Assembly (NCBI GenBank): GCA_937899715.1
Contig: CALCNX010000050.1
Span: forward strand, 104,185 to 168,184
DNA: 64,000 bases
Source of the DNA: an uncultured bacterium
Lineage (GTDB): Bacteria > Bacteroidota > Ignavibacteria > Kapaibacteriales > UBA4661
Direction: 5' to 3'
Shown: in pieces, positions 1-10,100 of the stretch
How the letters are laid out: every line of letters begins with the position of its first letter
Numbering within the stretch: position 1 is the first letter of the stretch
Position numbers and translations under genes: made by a program
The notes under the pieces: model-generated
Told to the model about the DNA's origin: nothing
Databases searched by the model: none
Seen by the model: the letters and a program-made list of their open reading frames with translations, nothing else

Positions 1-1
1 T

Positions 2-232
2 TTGTCCATGCCCTACGCCATTCTTGCGGGTTCCTTGCCGCCGGAGCGCATGGGTGTTTACATGGGAATTTTCAACTTTTTTATCGTCATTCCTCAAATT
101 ACGGCTGCTGGAATATTGGGATATTTCATGCGCACGTTCTTTGGCAATCAAGCAGTATTTGCACTCATCTTGGGTGGAATTTCTATGCTGATAGCCGCCG
201 GAATGACAATGCTGGTGAAAGACGAGCAGTAA
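2..232 (+). CDS. MFS-type transporter, C-terminal fragment (cut by window edge)
   Basis: Only the last ~76 residues are present; the reading frame is open at the left edge, so the gene starts outside the window. Two strongly hydrophobic segments (about residues 20-45 and 50-70) flank a short loop, and the stretch ERMGVYMGIFN resembles the cytoplasmic loop before the last two helices of major facilitator superfamily sugar/cation symporters (SLC45/GPH-like). It would be an inner-membrane solute transporter; the substrate cannot be read from this piece. The stop codon lies 14 bp from the convergent recQ stop, so the two transcripts meet here. Confidence 0.65.
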   Translation: MSMPYAILAGSLPPERMGVYMGIFNFFIVIPQITAAGILGYFMRTFFGNQAVFALILGGISMLIAAGMTMLVKDEQ

Positions 233-246
233 GGCACATTGTAGAT

Positions 247-2964
247 TTACCGCACTGCGTTCTGCGCCTGTCCCTCGCGTTCGCTTCGCACAAAGGCAGT
301 CGCAATGCGGAGTTCGTGCCATTCCACCTCGCCGTGAACCGCAGCACGAACATCCTTCAAAAAAGCATCGGGGCGAATCTGCAAAAATTCTTTGACGACC
401 GCATAAAGTTCTTCGCGGACAAAACGCCCTCGCTCCAGCACCACACCTTGCTCCAAGGCAACTTGGATGTGCTGCGCAACCGTACCGACGTTCAAATGGC
501 GCTTGTGAGCGGTCTCCTCCACCGAAAGCCCTGAGCGCAGCATGGCGAGTGTTCGCTGCACCGCATCGGGCAAAGCACTTGTATCCATACCGCTTTCGGC
601 GGCTCTATGACGCAAGAATCCTTGAACTGCTTGCAAAAAAATCGGCGCAAAACGGTACAAACACACATCGCTCAGATAGCGTACTTCCCGCTTCATCTCT
701 TGCACCGTGCGTGGAAGAGCATTCACAAGCGCGATGAGCGACCTGTCGTCCACGATAATATGCGGGGCGATTTGATAGAGCGATGCCAATTCGTCCCGCA
801 CACGCTGTGCTTGGGCAAAAAGTTCGGGATAGGAGCATGTATCGCGGTTGTAGCCGTCCAGCTGTGCAGGTTCCGGCACAGAAGGCAGCTTTGATGCGCC
901 TTGCGGCGTGAGATAAAGCGTCGGAAAACGCTCCTCGCTGATACCAAGCCACTGCGCTTCCAGTGCCGTTTGCAGCGCCTCGCTGACTTCTTGTTCGGAA
1001 AATTTTGAGGCTGCACCAAATCCCGTAAGGCGATGTAAACCAAATTTGCGCACTTTTTCCGACGATTTTTTGCCAAGCACCACATCGGCTATGACCGTGC
1101 GCCCGAAGCGCCCGTCCAGCTCCGCTGCCACATTCAAGATTTGCTGCAAAAGAAACTGCTTTTTGGGCGAAAGGCTTTCGCTTTTTTGTATCGTTTTTTC
1201 TGCCTGACGGCACGACGAACATCGCCCACAATGCGGCTCCACATCTGCCTCGCCGAAGTACGTGAGGAGCACATCACGCTTACATTCGGTCGTGGTGGCG
1301 TAGCGTTCCACCGATTCCAGCTTTTGCATTGCCCGCTCACGGCGCAGCGTCAGTTTTTGCCAATCCACAGGGAGACTTTTGGTGAGGTGTGCTTTTGGAA
1401 ATCGTTCCAGAAGAAGCGTGATTCCATCGGACATTCCGGGCGGTTCAAATCGCACCAAACGCCCATATTCAAACGCTCGCATTGCCTCCAAAAAGGCTTC
1501 TACGGTAACGCCATGTTTGCGCCAAACGTCTTGCACATCAAATTCCACCAATTCGTGAAAGGCAGCGCTCCCCACAAGCCGCATGAGCGCATTCAGCGCA
1601 TTGCGCCTGCTCTCCGGCACGTTGCTGTGGTATTCCCGTAGGCGCTCGCGCGTCGCCAGAAACTGGACTCGTGCCGTGCGCCCCGCAGAGCCGCGCCGGA
1701 GAACATTTGCTCGTTCCAGTAAGTTCACCGCAGCACCTGCTTCTGCCGGATGAACGCCCAGCGCCGAAGCAAGACGGGCATCGTCCAGAGGGGACGGACG
1801 AACAGCCTTTTCACCATTGCCTACTTGAACGCTGTCGTAGAGCAGGGTGTAAATTTTTTCCACCATTTCGACGGCAGGGAAACTCGAATGCAAGAAAAAC
1901 TCCATGAGTCGGCGGTCGGCGGGCGTGTAGAGCAGTGTGCAATCAGCTGCTTCGCCGTCGCGCCCTGCCCGCCCTGCTTCCTGATAGTACGCCTCCAGCG
2001 AAAGCGTGAGGTCGCAGTGAATCACGTTGCGCACGTCTGCCTTGTCAATCCCCATCCCAAAGGCATTCGTGGCAACGATTGTTTTGCACTCACCGCCCAG
2101 AAACCGCTCCAGCACTGACTTTCGGAAGGTATCGCTCAATCCGGCATGATAGGGTTGCACGGGCAAATTATAGTCCCGAAGCGCTTGAGTGAACTGCTCA
2201 ACACGCTTGCGAGAGCCGCAATAGACAATGTTTGTGCCGCGCGAGGAGGCGCAAATGTCCGCCAAACGCACGGTTTTGTCGTGATCCGCCTCGACGATAT
2301 AATTCAAATTCGGGCGATCGAACCCCCGTATAAAGCGCTCCGGTTCTCGCATTTGAAGTTGGGCGAGAATATCTTCCTGCACCTCCGGCGTTGCTGTGGC
2401 GGTCAGGGCAATCGTTGGTAAGCGTCCCAGCACGGCATTTGCTTCGGCAATTCCAAGATATGCCGGACGAAAATCATGCCCCCACTCCGAGACGCAATGC
2501 GCCTCATCCACCGCCAAGAACGACCATTCCACGCGCTGCATTTCTTCCAAAAACTGCTTACTTTCGAGACGTTCCGGTGCGACGTAGATGAGCTTGTATG
2601 CGCCTTCCCGTGCGGATTGCATCCGGCGGCGAATTTCTTCAAACGGCAACGAAGAATTGATAAAGCAGCCCGGAATTCCTGCTCGCTCCAGCGTCCGCAC
2701 TTGGTCTTGCATAAGCGCAATGAGCGGCGAAATTACAAGCGCCGTGCCGTCCATCATCAGCGCGGGAATTTGATAGCAGAGCGATTTCCCGCCGCCGGTG
2801 GGCATGACGACAAATGTGTCTCGGCAACTGAGGATAGAGGTAATCACCTCGCTCTGTCCCGCACGAAAGCTGGTGTGTCCGAAGTATTGGCGCAAGAGTG
2901 TGAGTGCAAGCCGCTCGTTTAGGCTTGCAGAAGTGTGCGGCTTTGATGCGAAAGATTCGGTCAT
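247..2964 (-). CDS. recQ: ATP-dependent DNA helicase RecQ
   Basis: A 905-residue superfamily 2 3'-5' DNA helicase acting in recombination and fork repair. Walker A TGGGKS lies at about residues 56-61 and the DEAH box at 153-156, followed by the RecQ-type CVSEWGHDFRP. Motif VI appears as QEAGRAGRDG. The zinc-binding cysteines of the RQC region (ECKRD and HCGRCSSC) lie near 560-590. The last ~250 residues hold an HRDC-like segment and a helicase-associated winged helix, so it is longer than E. coli RecQ (about 610) and resembles the long Bacteroidota form. I chose the ATG at 2964 rather than the in-frame one at 3000 because a TAnnTTTG promoter box occupies 2998-3005 and would place transcription start downstream of 3000. 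Confidence 0.95.
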   Translation of the reverse strand: MTESFASKPHTSASLNERLALTLLRQYFGHTSFRAGQSEVITSILSCRDTFVVMPTGGGKSLCYQIPALMMDGTALVISPLIALMQDQVRTLERAGIPGCFINSSLPFEEIRRRMQSAREGAYKLIYVAPERLESKQFLEEMQRVEWSFLAVDEAHCVSEWGHDFRPAYLGIAEANAVLGRLPTIALTATATPEVQEDILAQLQMREPERFIRGFDRPNLNYIVEADHDKTVRLADICASSRGTNIVYCGSRKRVEQFTQALRDYNLPVQPYHAGLSDTFRKSVLERFLGGECKTIVATNAFGMGIDKADVRNVIHCDLTLSLEAYYQEAGRAGRDGEAADCTLLYTPADRRLMEFFLHSSFPAVEMVEKIYTLLYDSVQVGNGEKAVRPSPLDDARLASALGVHPAEAGAAVNLLERANVLRRGSAGRTARVQFLATRERLREYHSNVPESRRNALNALMRLVGSAAFHELVEFDVQDVWRKHGVTVEAFLEAMRAFEYGRLVRFEPPGMSDGITLLLERFPKAHLTKSLPVDWQKLTLRRERAMQKLESVERYATTTECKRDVLLTYFGEADVEPHCGRCSSCRQAEKTIQKSESLSPKKQFLLQQILNVAAELDGRFGRTVIADVVLGKKSSEKVRKFGLHRLTGFGAASKFSEQEVSEALQTALEAQWLGISEERFPTLYLTPQGASKLPSVPEPAQLDGYNRDTCSYPELFAQAQRVRDELASLYQIAPHIIVDDRSLIALVNALPRTVQEMKREVRYLSDVCLYRFAPIFLQAVQGFLRHRAAESGMDTSALPDAVQRTLAMLRSGLSVEETAHKRHLNVGTVAQHIQVALEQGVVLERGRFVREELYAVVKEFLQIRPDAFLKDVRAAVHGEVEWHELRIATAFVRSEREGQAQNAVR

Positions 2965-2997
2965 GGTGGTGAATGCGAAAATGTATGGTGTTCTGCT

Positions 2998-3005
2998 CAA
3001 AAATA
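2998..3005 (-). promoter_or_regulatory. Bacteroidota-type -7 box of recQ
   Basis: On the minus strand the sequence reads TATTTTTG, matching the TAnnTTTG -7 consensus of the Bacteroidota primary sigma factor, about 35 bp upstream of the chosen recQ ATG. No convincing TTTG -33 box is seen. Confidence 0.45.
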
Positions 3006-3246
3006 CAATCTTTGCAGGAATTTACTACGATATGCTTGTTGGCGTGAGGTCGCTAACGCACACACAGTCTTGCATTGAGAAAAAATTTTCTTGGTCAATC
3101 CCATAACCTTCCGTACTTTCGCTCCTGCTCATACCTTACACAATCCTTGCACAACAGCCAAAGCACCGTTCACAAACCGACTCTATTATTATTCAAATCT
3201 TCATTATTCAAACTTGTTTCATTCCAATTTTTTGAGAGGATTTAGT

Positions 3247-3606
3247 ATGTCCCAAGCACACGCAGAACATATCGAACACACCGAGGACTTGCACCCGAAC
3301 CCACTTATGACCACCATTGGCGTAGTGGCGGCCCTCACGGCGGCATGGTTCCTGACGATGATTCTTCCGGTCGTGATTCACGCACCACGCTTTGCTACGG
3401 GCATTGCGTTGGGTGTAGTCGGCATCTGGACAGGCGCTTTTTCTAATGCCGCCGGTCTTTTCCCGAACTTGCAGCGTTTCATGGAAACTTTTGGTATCAC
3501 CCTTTTTGCGTGTTCATTTGTGCGCTTTTTGCATCTTGCCGATGTAATGAGCGGCGCAGAAGGTTTTATCGGTTCTCTGGGCAAATTCCTGATGCTGTTT
3601 ATGTAA
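3247..3606 (+). CDS. Small two-to-three-helix membrane protein, function unknown
   Basis: A 119-residue protein with a His/Glu-rich N-terminal stretch (residues 1-20) followed by hydrophobic segments at about 22-42, 48-70 and 80-95; an inner-membrane location is inferred. I do not recognise the family. The open frame extends upstream, but the ATG at 3247 is preceded by GAGAGGA at 3234-3240 with good ribosome-binding spacing, whereas the upstream part is low-complexity and unlike protein. It stands alone between divergent recQ and a strong terminator, so it is probably a single-gene transcript. Confidence 0.7.
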   Translation: MSQAHAEHIEHTEDLHPNPLMTTIGVVAALTAAWFLTMILPVVIHAPRFATGIALGVVGIWTGAFSNAAGLFPNLQRFMETFGITLFACSFVRFLHLADVMSGAEGFIGSLGKFLMLFM

Positions 3607-3631
3607 ATAACAGTTTTCAGCCTAGAATGAC

Positions 3632-3673
3632 AAAGCCCTCGCAGCGCATCAATACACGCTGTGAGGGCTTTTT
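3632..3673 (+). terminator. Rho-independent terminator
   Basis: A 14-bp stem with one G.T pair (AAGCCCTCGCAGCG at 3633-3646 against CGCTGTGAGGGCTT at 3657-3670), a 10-nt loop and a T run. It ends the membrane-protein gene at 3606 and faces the convergent gene ending at 3707. Confidence 0.85.
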
Positions 3674-3706
3674 GCTTTCATGCAGTACGTTAAGAATCTA
3701 CTCGTT

Positions 3707-4477
3707 CTATCTGTTGCCTATTTCACATGGTTCCCAACGCTTGGGCGGAAGTCCGACGCGCTTGTATGTACCGTTAAACTGTACGTTCATGCCACCGCAA
3801 TTTCCATTGTCTTCGCTTACAATCATTTCATCGTTGACGATTCTCATGGTAAAGCCGCATGATTCCTTGTCGGGCGTTTCTTTGTAGAGAACTGTTGTGC
3901 CGCGCAACGATGCCAAACCACACGTCTCTCCGGTGTGAATATTGTCTTTTTGTGTCTGACTCACCCAAAATGCCTCTCCTTGTATGCGGACGGATCTTGA
4001 TGCTGCTTGCTTCTGCACTTGTAGATCAATCGTCGCGCCATCGGTACCGAAGCGCTGATAACTGCCACTGATTCCGTCCCATCCAGCAGGTGTTGGTACG
4101 GGTTTGAGTGCACAAGGAAACGTTTTTTTACCGTCTGGACTTGTCCACGAACCGGCAAATGTACCGTTTGCAGCAAATTTTCCCACAAATGTACCCGTCT
4201 TTTTATTCTTCTCGGCAAATTCTTCCAGCACGACTTCGCCCTTCAGTGTTATCGTGCCCGTGAGTGCTATGCTCGCGCCATTTTTTGTGTACAAATACTC
4301 ACCCGACACCTTTCCGTCTTTGGTTGTAAGCGACATATACACGCCCAAATTTTTACCGATTGTGCCCATGTAACTCCCTTGTTGGGCAGAAAGGTTCATT
4401 GGAACAAGAATTGCCAGAACAAGCAACCGTGCACAGCCCCGCAGATAAGCAAACATTTGTACCATAGCGGTCTCCAA
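3707..4477 (-). CDS. Secreted protein of unknown function, repeated beta-rich modules
   Basis: A 256-residue product with an N-terminal signal peptide (hydrophobic core LLVLAILVP, likely cleavage after NLSA near residue 31). The mature part looks beta-rich with two alternating modules: GKVSGEYLYTKNG/GTFVGKFAANGTFAGSW resembles the strand pattern of lipocalin-like or calycin-like secreted domains. Four cysteines near the C-terminus (GETCGL, ESCGF, GNCGG, EPCEI) could form disulfides in the periplasm. In-frame ATGs at codons 5 and 8 are alternative starts that leave the signal peptide intact. No enzyme motif is visible; function unassigned. Confidence 0.7.
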   Translation of the reverse strand: METAMVQMFAYLRGCARLLVLAILVPMNLSAQQGSYMGTIGKNLGVYMSLTTKDGKVSGEYLYTKNGASIALTGTITLKGEVVLEEFAEKNKKTGTFVGKFAANGTFAGSWTSPDGKKTFPCALKPVPTPAGWDGISGSYQRFGTDGATIDLQVQKQAASRSVRIQGEAFWVSQTQKDNIHTGETCGLASLRGTTVLYKETPDKESCGFTMRIVNDEMIVSEDNGNCGGMNVQFNGTYKRVGLPPKRWEPCEIGNR

Positions 4478-4517
4478 AGTAGTGTTGAAAACACAGTGTT
4501 GAAATTGAAAAAGTTCA

Positions 4518-4904
4518 TTATGGCTTGGTAAAAACCGCTTGCAGATTCGGGATTTCTGCCAGAGAGCGATAAATAATTTTACCCTTCTCTACACCAGTTG
4601 CCACCATCTCGTCTGCTCCTTGCGATGCACCGCCCACTCGCAAGACCGCGGTGCAGAAATCCACTAAGCGCATGGCAACAGGATGAAACATTTCCGTGAA
4701 AACCTTGTCGCCAAGCTCTTTTCCGCCTGCTGTCTCAATCAGTGGCAGTGCAAACCATTCACCTAAAACGGGCAAGTGCCCCAGCGCGTAAATCTGCAAT
4801 GCGATTTCGCTCATAAATTCTACATTTTTCTGAATCAATTCGGGCTGGTCATTCGTGCCGGAGCGATACGGTCCGGCGACCAGAATCATTTGTGGTTTGT
4901 TCAT
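4518..4904 (-). CDS. DUF4406 / nucleoside-deoxyribosyltransferase-like protein
   Basis: A 128-residue single-domain protein beginning MNKPQMILVAGPYRSGT, a Rossmann-like nucleotide-binding start. The pattern AGPYRSG, GHLPVLGEWFALPL and VLRVGGASQGADEM is typical of a small family annotated DUF4406 and related to nucleoside 2-deoxyribosyltransferases; catalysis has not, to my knowledge, been settled. It follows nudK with a 14-bp gap (or 5 bp from the alternative ATG at 4913), so the two are almost certainly co-transcribed, suggesting a shared role in nucleotide-sugar or modified-nucleotide clean-up. Confidence 0.75.
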   Translation of the reverse strand: MNKPQMILVAGPYRSGTNDQPELIQKNVEFMSEIALQIYALGHLPVLGEWFALPLIETAGGKELGDKVFTEMFHPVAMRLVDFCTAVLRVGGASQGADEMVATGVEKGKIIYRSLAEIPNLQAVFTKP

Positions 4905-4918
4905 AGAGAGCAAAGAAT

Positions 4919-5500
4919 TTATATGAGGCTGTGTATTTGCGCGTATTGCAAGAGCAGAATTGTTTTGCCGTCGCGTATCTGACCGCTTGCTATCATTTGG
5001 AGCGCCTCGCCAAAAGGTAATTCCAGCACTTCGATATTTTCTTGGTCGTCCTCCAAGCCGCCGCCCGCGCCTGTTTTCATCTCTTTGGAATACTCCGCCA
5101 CAAAAAAATATAAAATCTCCGTCACCGAGCCGGGCGACATATATGCTTCAAAGACCTTGCGGACATGGGAGACGGTATAACCAGTTTCCTCTTCGGTTTC
5201 ACGTCGGATGCAGTCTTCGGGGTTATTATTGTCCAGCAGCCCGGCGCAGGTTTCGATTAACATTCCCGTTTCGTTGCCGTTCAGATACGTTGGCATACGG
5301 AATTGACGGGTGAGAATGACGGTCTTGTTTGCTTTGTTGTAGAGGAGAATTGTTGCGCCGTTGCCTCTGTCGTACGCTTCACGGTTTTGCTGCTCCCACG
5401 AGCCATCTTTTTTTTGATAATCGAAAGTAACTTTACGCAGTGTGTACCAATTGTCGGATAGGATTTCAGTGTGAACGTTTTTTACGGCAGGATTTGTCAT
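4919..5500 (-). CDS. nudK: Nudix hydrolase, NudK-like (GDP-mannose/ADP-sugar pyrophosphatase)
   Basis: A 193-residue Nudix protein. The box GLLDNNNPEDCIRRETEEET (about residues 93-112) keeps the metal-binding RE..EE core, although the first glutamate of the consensus is Asn. The N-terminal region (DNWYTLRKVTFDYQ) and the central YMSPGSVTEILYFF are characteristic of the ADP-sugar pyrophosphatase/NudK branch, which cleaves nucleotide sugars to sugar phosphate and NMP in the cytoplasm. The ATG at 5500 is chosen because it aligns with the family start; the longer frame from 5542 adds a hydrophobic stretch not expected in this enzyme. First gene of a two-gene operon with the DUF4406-like gene. Confidence 0.88.
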   Translation of the reverse strand: MTNPAVKNVHTEILSDNWYTLRKVTFDYQKKDGSWEQQNREAYDRGNGATILLYNKANKTVILTRQFRMPTYLNGNETGMLIETCAGLLDNNNPEDCIRRETEEETGYTVSHVRKVFEAYMSPGSVTEILYFFVAEYSKEMKTGAGGGLEDDQENIEVLELPFGEALQMIASGQIRDGKTILLLQYAQIHSLI

Positions 5501-5654
5501 TATGAATGGAGTCAAGGATGGGTGAGATAGGAAAATAAACAAGAACTCTCATCAAAAGCAGTCAATGGAATACTAATACTACTTCCGAGCAATAGTCTAA
5601 TGTGTAGCAACCTCTCTGAATTTAGCGAAATATACAGCTCAATAGCAAACACCA

Positions 5655-5948
5655 CTAATAGGCTTCATATTCCCGATACAAATTAAAATCAATTTCTTGC
5701 GGCAGTTGCCGTGCGTGGAGCTTAAAGGTACCCTCTACTTTTTCGTCAGGCTTGCCTTCAACGGCTTTCATAATCACGGCATATCCTGCGATATAACCGG
5801 AAGCTAAGTAGGCTTTTTGCCCAAAATGTTTACGAATTGCTTTGTCTATTGCTTCGGCTTCATCACCAATGTGCTCGCTGATGTATGAGCGCTCTCGACC
5901 TTCGTCATCAATACGAATTATCGTTACTTGCGACCGTATTTTCGCCAT
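5655..5948 (-). CDS. Small conserved-looking protein of unknown function
   Basis: A 97-residue soluble protein starting MAKIRSQVTIIRIDDEG, with a beta-hairpin-like N-terminus, a helical middle (DEAEAIDKAIRKHFGQ) and an acidic/aromatic C-terminus ending YREYEAY. No signal peptide, membrane segment or known motif is visible. It lies downstream of mltG in the same direction, separated by ~100 bp that contain an inverted repeat, so it may have its own transcript. Coding is supported by clean codon use and the absence of a competing frame; function cannot be assigned. Confidence 0.6.
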   Translation of the reverse strand: MAKIRSQVTIIRIDDEGRERSYISEHIGDEAEAIDKAIRKHFGQKAYLASGYIAGYAVIMKAVEGKPDEKVEGTFKLHARQLPQEIDFNLYREYEAY

Positions 5949-5970
5949 ATTTTGTGAAGTTTAGGAAACA

Positions 5971-6033
5971 ATTTGAAAATTGGTTTGCAAAATTGTGCAA
6001 AATCCTACACATCACAAACAACAATTTTCAAAT
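5971..6033. repeat. 12-bp perfect inverted repeat downstream of mltG
   Basis: ATTTGAAAATTG at 5971-5982 is exactly matched by CAATTTTCAAAT at 6022-6033 with 39 bp between. It lies between the mltG stop and the start of the 97-residue gene, so it may be an AT-rich terminator or an operator for the smaller gene. Confidence 0.5.
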
Positions 6034-6050
6034 CGTTTCAACAGCACGCA

Positions 6051-7094
6051 TTAAATATCTATCTTCCCCGCTCTGCGCCGCGCCCGAAAGAGCGCCACTG
6101 CTTGCTGATGCTCCGCGCCCGTGCGCGTGAAGGTGTGCGTGTTCGAGCCGTCCAGCTTCGCAACGAAGTAGTAGTAAAAATTCGTTTCGGGGTTCAGTGC
6201 AGCCTTAATTGCTGCTCGCCCGGGCGAGTTGATGGGTGCGGGCGGCAGACCCGTGTACTTGTATGTATTGAAAGGACTATCTATTTCCAAATCCGCAAAA
6301 AGCAGACGGCGACTGGTGCGGTTGGGGTTCTTGAGGTCGTAAATGTACTGCACCGTCGGGTCGGCTTCCAGCTTCATCCCGATTTTGAACCGATTCCAGT
6401 ACACCCCCGCCACACGCGGCTTTTCGTCGTCCACCGGCGTTTCTGCTTCCACGATAGAAGCCAGCACGAGCGTTTGGTGGCGGTCGAGCTTCGTGGTGCC
6501 GGTTGTGCCAACGCTTGCCCAAAATTCATCCTGCTCGTCCAGCAATTTATCCAGCACTTCGTGGGCGGGCGTTTTGAGATAAAATTCGTAGGTGTTCGGC
6601 ATCAGATAGCCTTCTATCGTCGCAGTCGTGATTCCACGCGCTTGGCGAAGCGAATCGGAATACGCAAGCCGCAAAAATTCCCCCTTCGAGCAACCGATTT
6701 TTTCTGATGCAATTTCTGCATATTTGCTGAGCGTGATTCCTTCTTGGAAGGTAACGGTTGCTGTTTGTAAATTACGTCTGGAAAAAAGTCCCATGATGAC
6801 CACAAACTGTTCCGTTCCCGGTTCAATCGTGAATGTTCCGCGCTGAATGACACGCCCGGTCTGCCACGCAATAAGTCGTGCGGCAAAGCGGGCTATTGTC
6901 GGCGAGGTGATAATAGAGCGGCTTTCAAGTTGGCTAATTGCTGCATTCAAACTCATCTTGGGGCTGACATAAAAATCTATCGGCGCGGCAATTTCTACCG
7001 GCTTGGTGAGTTGTAGAGCGCCATAACCAAACGTACTCAACGCAATCACGAGCGGAAGCCCGATAACAAGACCGATACGTTGTCCATTACTCAT
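6051..7094 (-). CDS. mltG: Endolytic murein transglycosylase MltG
   Basis: A 347-residue inner-membrane-anchored lytic transglycosylase (YceG/MltG family) that cuts nascent glycan strands and sets peptidoglycan chain length. One N-terminal membrane helix (GLVIGLPLVIALSTFGYGAL), then a LysM-like region and the catalytic domain with ASIVEAET, where Glu is the expected catalytic residue (E. coli E218 equivalent), followed by PRVAGVYWNRF, EADPTVQY and LPPAPINSPG. Length matches the family. The ATG at 7094 is preferred over 7130: it gives the usual short cytoplasmic N-terminus and leaves ~50 bp for divergent promoters with the M1 peptidase gene. Confidence 0.93.
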   Translation of the reverse strand: MSNGQRIGLVIGLPLVIALSTFGYGALQLTKPVEIAAPIDFYVSPKMSLNAAISQLESRSIITSPTIARFAARLIAWQTGRVIQRGTFTIEPGTEQFVVIMGLFSRRNLQTATVTFQEGITLSKYAEIASEKIGCSKGEFLRLAYSDSLRQARGITTATIEGYLMPNTYEFYLKTPAHEVLDKLLDEQDEFWASVGTTGTTKLDRHQTLVLASIVEAETPVDDEKPRVAGVYWNRFKIGMKLEADPTVQYIYDLKNPNRTSRRLLFADLEIDSPFNTYKYTGLPPAPINSPGRAAIKAALNPETNFYYYFVAKLDGSNTHTFTRTGAEHQQAVALFRARRRAGKIDI

Positions 7095-7143
7095 AGAAAA
7101 ACACAATTTGTTCAAAAGTTGACGAAACACTAAGGTTGCTAAT

Positions 7144-10100
7144 ATGCGAAATTTCCTTCATGCGGCAAAAGCCGTTCTTTGCACGGTTGTTGTACTGTGT
7201 CTGATTCACCACACCGCACCGCGCCTTTCCGCGCAAACTATTCTCCCAAGCGGCTACCCCGCCGACTTGGAAGACCGCTTGAAACAAGAGCGTCTGCGTG
7301 ACCTTGTGCAAACAATGAATGTTACGCTGAACGACGACGATTACACCTTCAAGGGCACTGCCCGCGTGGAGTTCCTCAACAACACGCCCGACACGCTGCG
7401 CCAAATCTTTTTTCATGCGCACTTCAACGCTTTTCAGCCGAACAGCCTTACGCATAAGCGCGTGGCAACGATTGGTCCTAACCGCATGAAACCGGAAACC
7501 TTTGCCAATCTGAAGCCCAACGAATACGGTAAATTGGACATCCTCTCCGGCACCGCTAATGGTGCGGCGTTCACGGTGGAGCGCACAGGAACAATTATCC
7601 GCGTGGACATCGCAAAGCCGCTCTTGCCGCAGGAGCGCATCACGCTGGACTTTACCTTCGAGGGGCAAGTACCCGTTCAAATTCGCCGATCCGGGCGCAA
7701 CAACTCACAAGGTGTGCGCTATTCAATGGCGCAATGGTTCCCGAAGCTGTGCCAATACGACCAGCACGGCTGGCAGAACAACCAGTTCGTGCTGCGTGAG
7801 TTCTACGGCGTGTGGGGCAAGTATGACGTAAAGCTCACCGTTCCTGCAAAACTCGTCGTCGGTGCATCGGGCGACCTTCAGAACCCGCTTGAAGTGGGGC
7901 ATGGTTACGAATTTGACCGCGACACCGTAAAAATGCCCGCACCCGACGACCAAAAGCCGCAAGGCACGAAAACATGGCACTTCGTGGCATTTCCTGTGCA
8001 TGATTTTGCGTGGGTGGCAGATGCGGACTACATTCACCGCATTGTGAAAATGCCCGCGTCTTCGCCAATTTCACCGAACCTGACGTTTCACGTTCTTTCC
8101 AAGCCCAAGTATGATGCCGTTTGGAAGAACGCTCCCGAATGGCTGCCACGTGTTTTTCGTTTTAATGGCGAAAAATATTTGCCCTACCCGTACAAACAGT
8201 TCACCTGCGCTCAGGCGGGCGACGGCGGCATGGAATACCCGAATTTGGTGATGATTCGGAGTGGCGATTACAACGGCACGCTCGGCACAATCGCCCACGA
8301 AGCCACGCACCAGTGGTTCTACGGCTTGGGGGCGAACAACGAGACCAAACACGCATGGATGGACGAGGGCATCACGGACTACCTCACCGACCGCATTATG
8401 GCGGAAGAGTTCAAAATAGACGAGCAAGCCCGCCCCACGTGGCTGGACAAAGCCCTCGTGCCGCGCCGCAAAGACGCTTTGGAAGCGAACCGCTCTTTCC
8501 TGCGCATCTATGCGCTTGGCTACGACGAGCCGCTTTCTATCCCGCAAGACCGCATGAATGAAGACGCGACCGCCGTGATGGTGTACCGGAAAGCCTCTTC
8601 CATGCTGCGCCAATTCGAGTATTCCTTCGGTAAAGACAAGGTGGACGAACTGCTCCGCACCTACCAGCAGCGCTGGCGCTTCCGTCATCCGTACCCGCCG
8701 GATTTCGAGAAAATCAGCTCCGAAGTTTTCGGGCAGCGTATGGATGAAGTCTTTGACACCTTCATTCGCGGAACGGAACTCCCCGACTACACGCTTCAGT
8801 CCTTGCGTTCCGAGCCGATGACGGACGGGAAATACAAAAACACCCTCCAAATCGCCCGACGCGAACGCGCCCACGTGCCGCTCCGCCTCTTTGCGACCGA
8901 TGCAAGCGGCAGCGTACAAATGCTGAGTATTCCGAGCGAAACCCTGAACGCTCCCAACCGCGACACAACCCGCCTTGCGCCGTGGTACTGGGCAGCGCCG
9001 GACTACACGGCAGAGTTCATCACCGAGCGCCCCGTGCGCGAAGTACGGCTGGACACCGCAGGAAATCTGCTCCGGCACGACCTGACAAAAAATAGCATCC
9101 AGTCAAACGGTATTTTTCCTGCACTGCCGGAGGTGAAGTTTGGCTTTATGACGCGCTTCGATGAAGCTATGCCGCTTGATTACTACGGCGTATCGGTGCG
9201 TCCGTCGGTGTGGTACGACCCGCTTGGGGGCTTGCAGATTGGGGCAAGAGCCGATGCGTTTGGCGGGTATAATAATCCCAAAATAACCTTGGGAGCATAC
9301 TACAATCTTGGGAATCGGCGATTTGATTGGCAGGTTGGTGTGAACCAGATGATCGGAAGCGGGGACAACCGTTCCACACTTGTTTCCTCGTTATTTTCAA
9401 TGGATGGTGTTACAGGATTTACAGCCCGATGGTTGTTGGACAGACCGCCTGTCAGATATGCAAGAGAAGGTTTCGCCATTACAAAACTCTTTGTGGAGTT
9501 ATACAGTTTTGAAGATTCTTCTTATTCAAAATGGTTCCCAAGACTATCAGGTGTATCACGGTTGGGAGCGCTTGGGGAATCGCGTTGGAAAACAGGATAT
9601 TTTCAGGTAGAGCTAAGTTACACCGCGGCTTTTCCACTACGCATTGAGTGGAGTGATAGACTATTTGATTCCCCTTTGCTTGATGTGCAGAGCAGGTTGT
9701 TTGGATTTGCAATTATTTCGCCTTGGTTGACTTTACAGGAACCAGAAATTTGGTATTATATGAACACTGGTACAGCTATAGAACGGTTTGAAAATATACC
9801 CTCACGATTTACACGATTTGCAACTTCTATGGGGCTTCCAGTATTTACCCCTGGTGGTCCGGGCTTAATACGTGCCCAAATCAATCCAGTTGATGCAGTA
9901 TTGGCGGCAAATCTAACCATTGGCAATAAGACACTTAAAGCTCATGGGGTATCTGTACCAGTGATAGAAGCTATCAAGCCAAATATCTATCTTGCAGGAG
10001 CAATTAGCCCTGAGTCTCGTTTCGCCCCTTCACCCTTCAATTTCGATTCCGGCATTTCCCTCAGCATCAATCTCGCCGATATAGCGCCGGAGAGCCGCCT

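Noticed and set aside
605..1231. Antisense and alternative-frame ORFs inside recQ
   Set aside because: The RecQ frame is intact across this region with all motifs, so the overlapping frames are shadows.
8071..9078. Long antisense open frame (335 codons) opposite the M1 peptidase
   Set aside because: It lies wholly inside a strongly supported gene, has no recognisable motif, and arises from the codon bias of the GC-rich coding strand.
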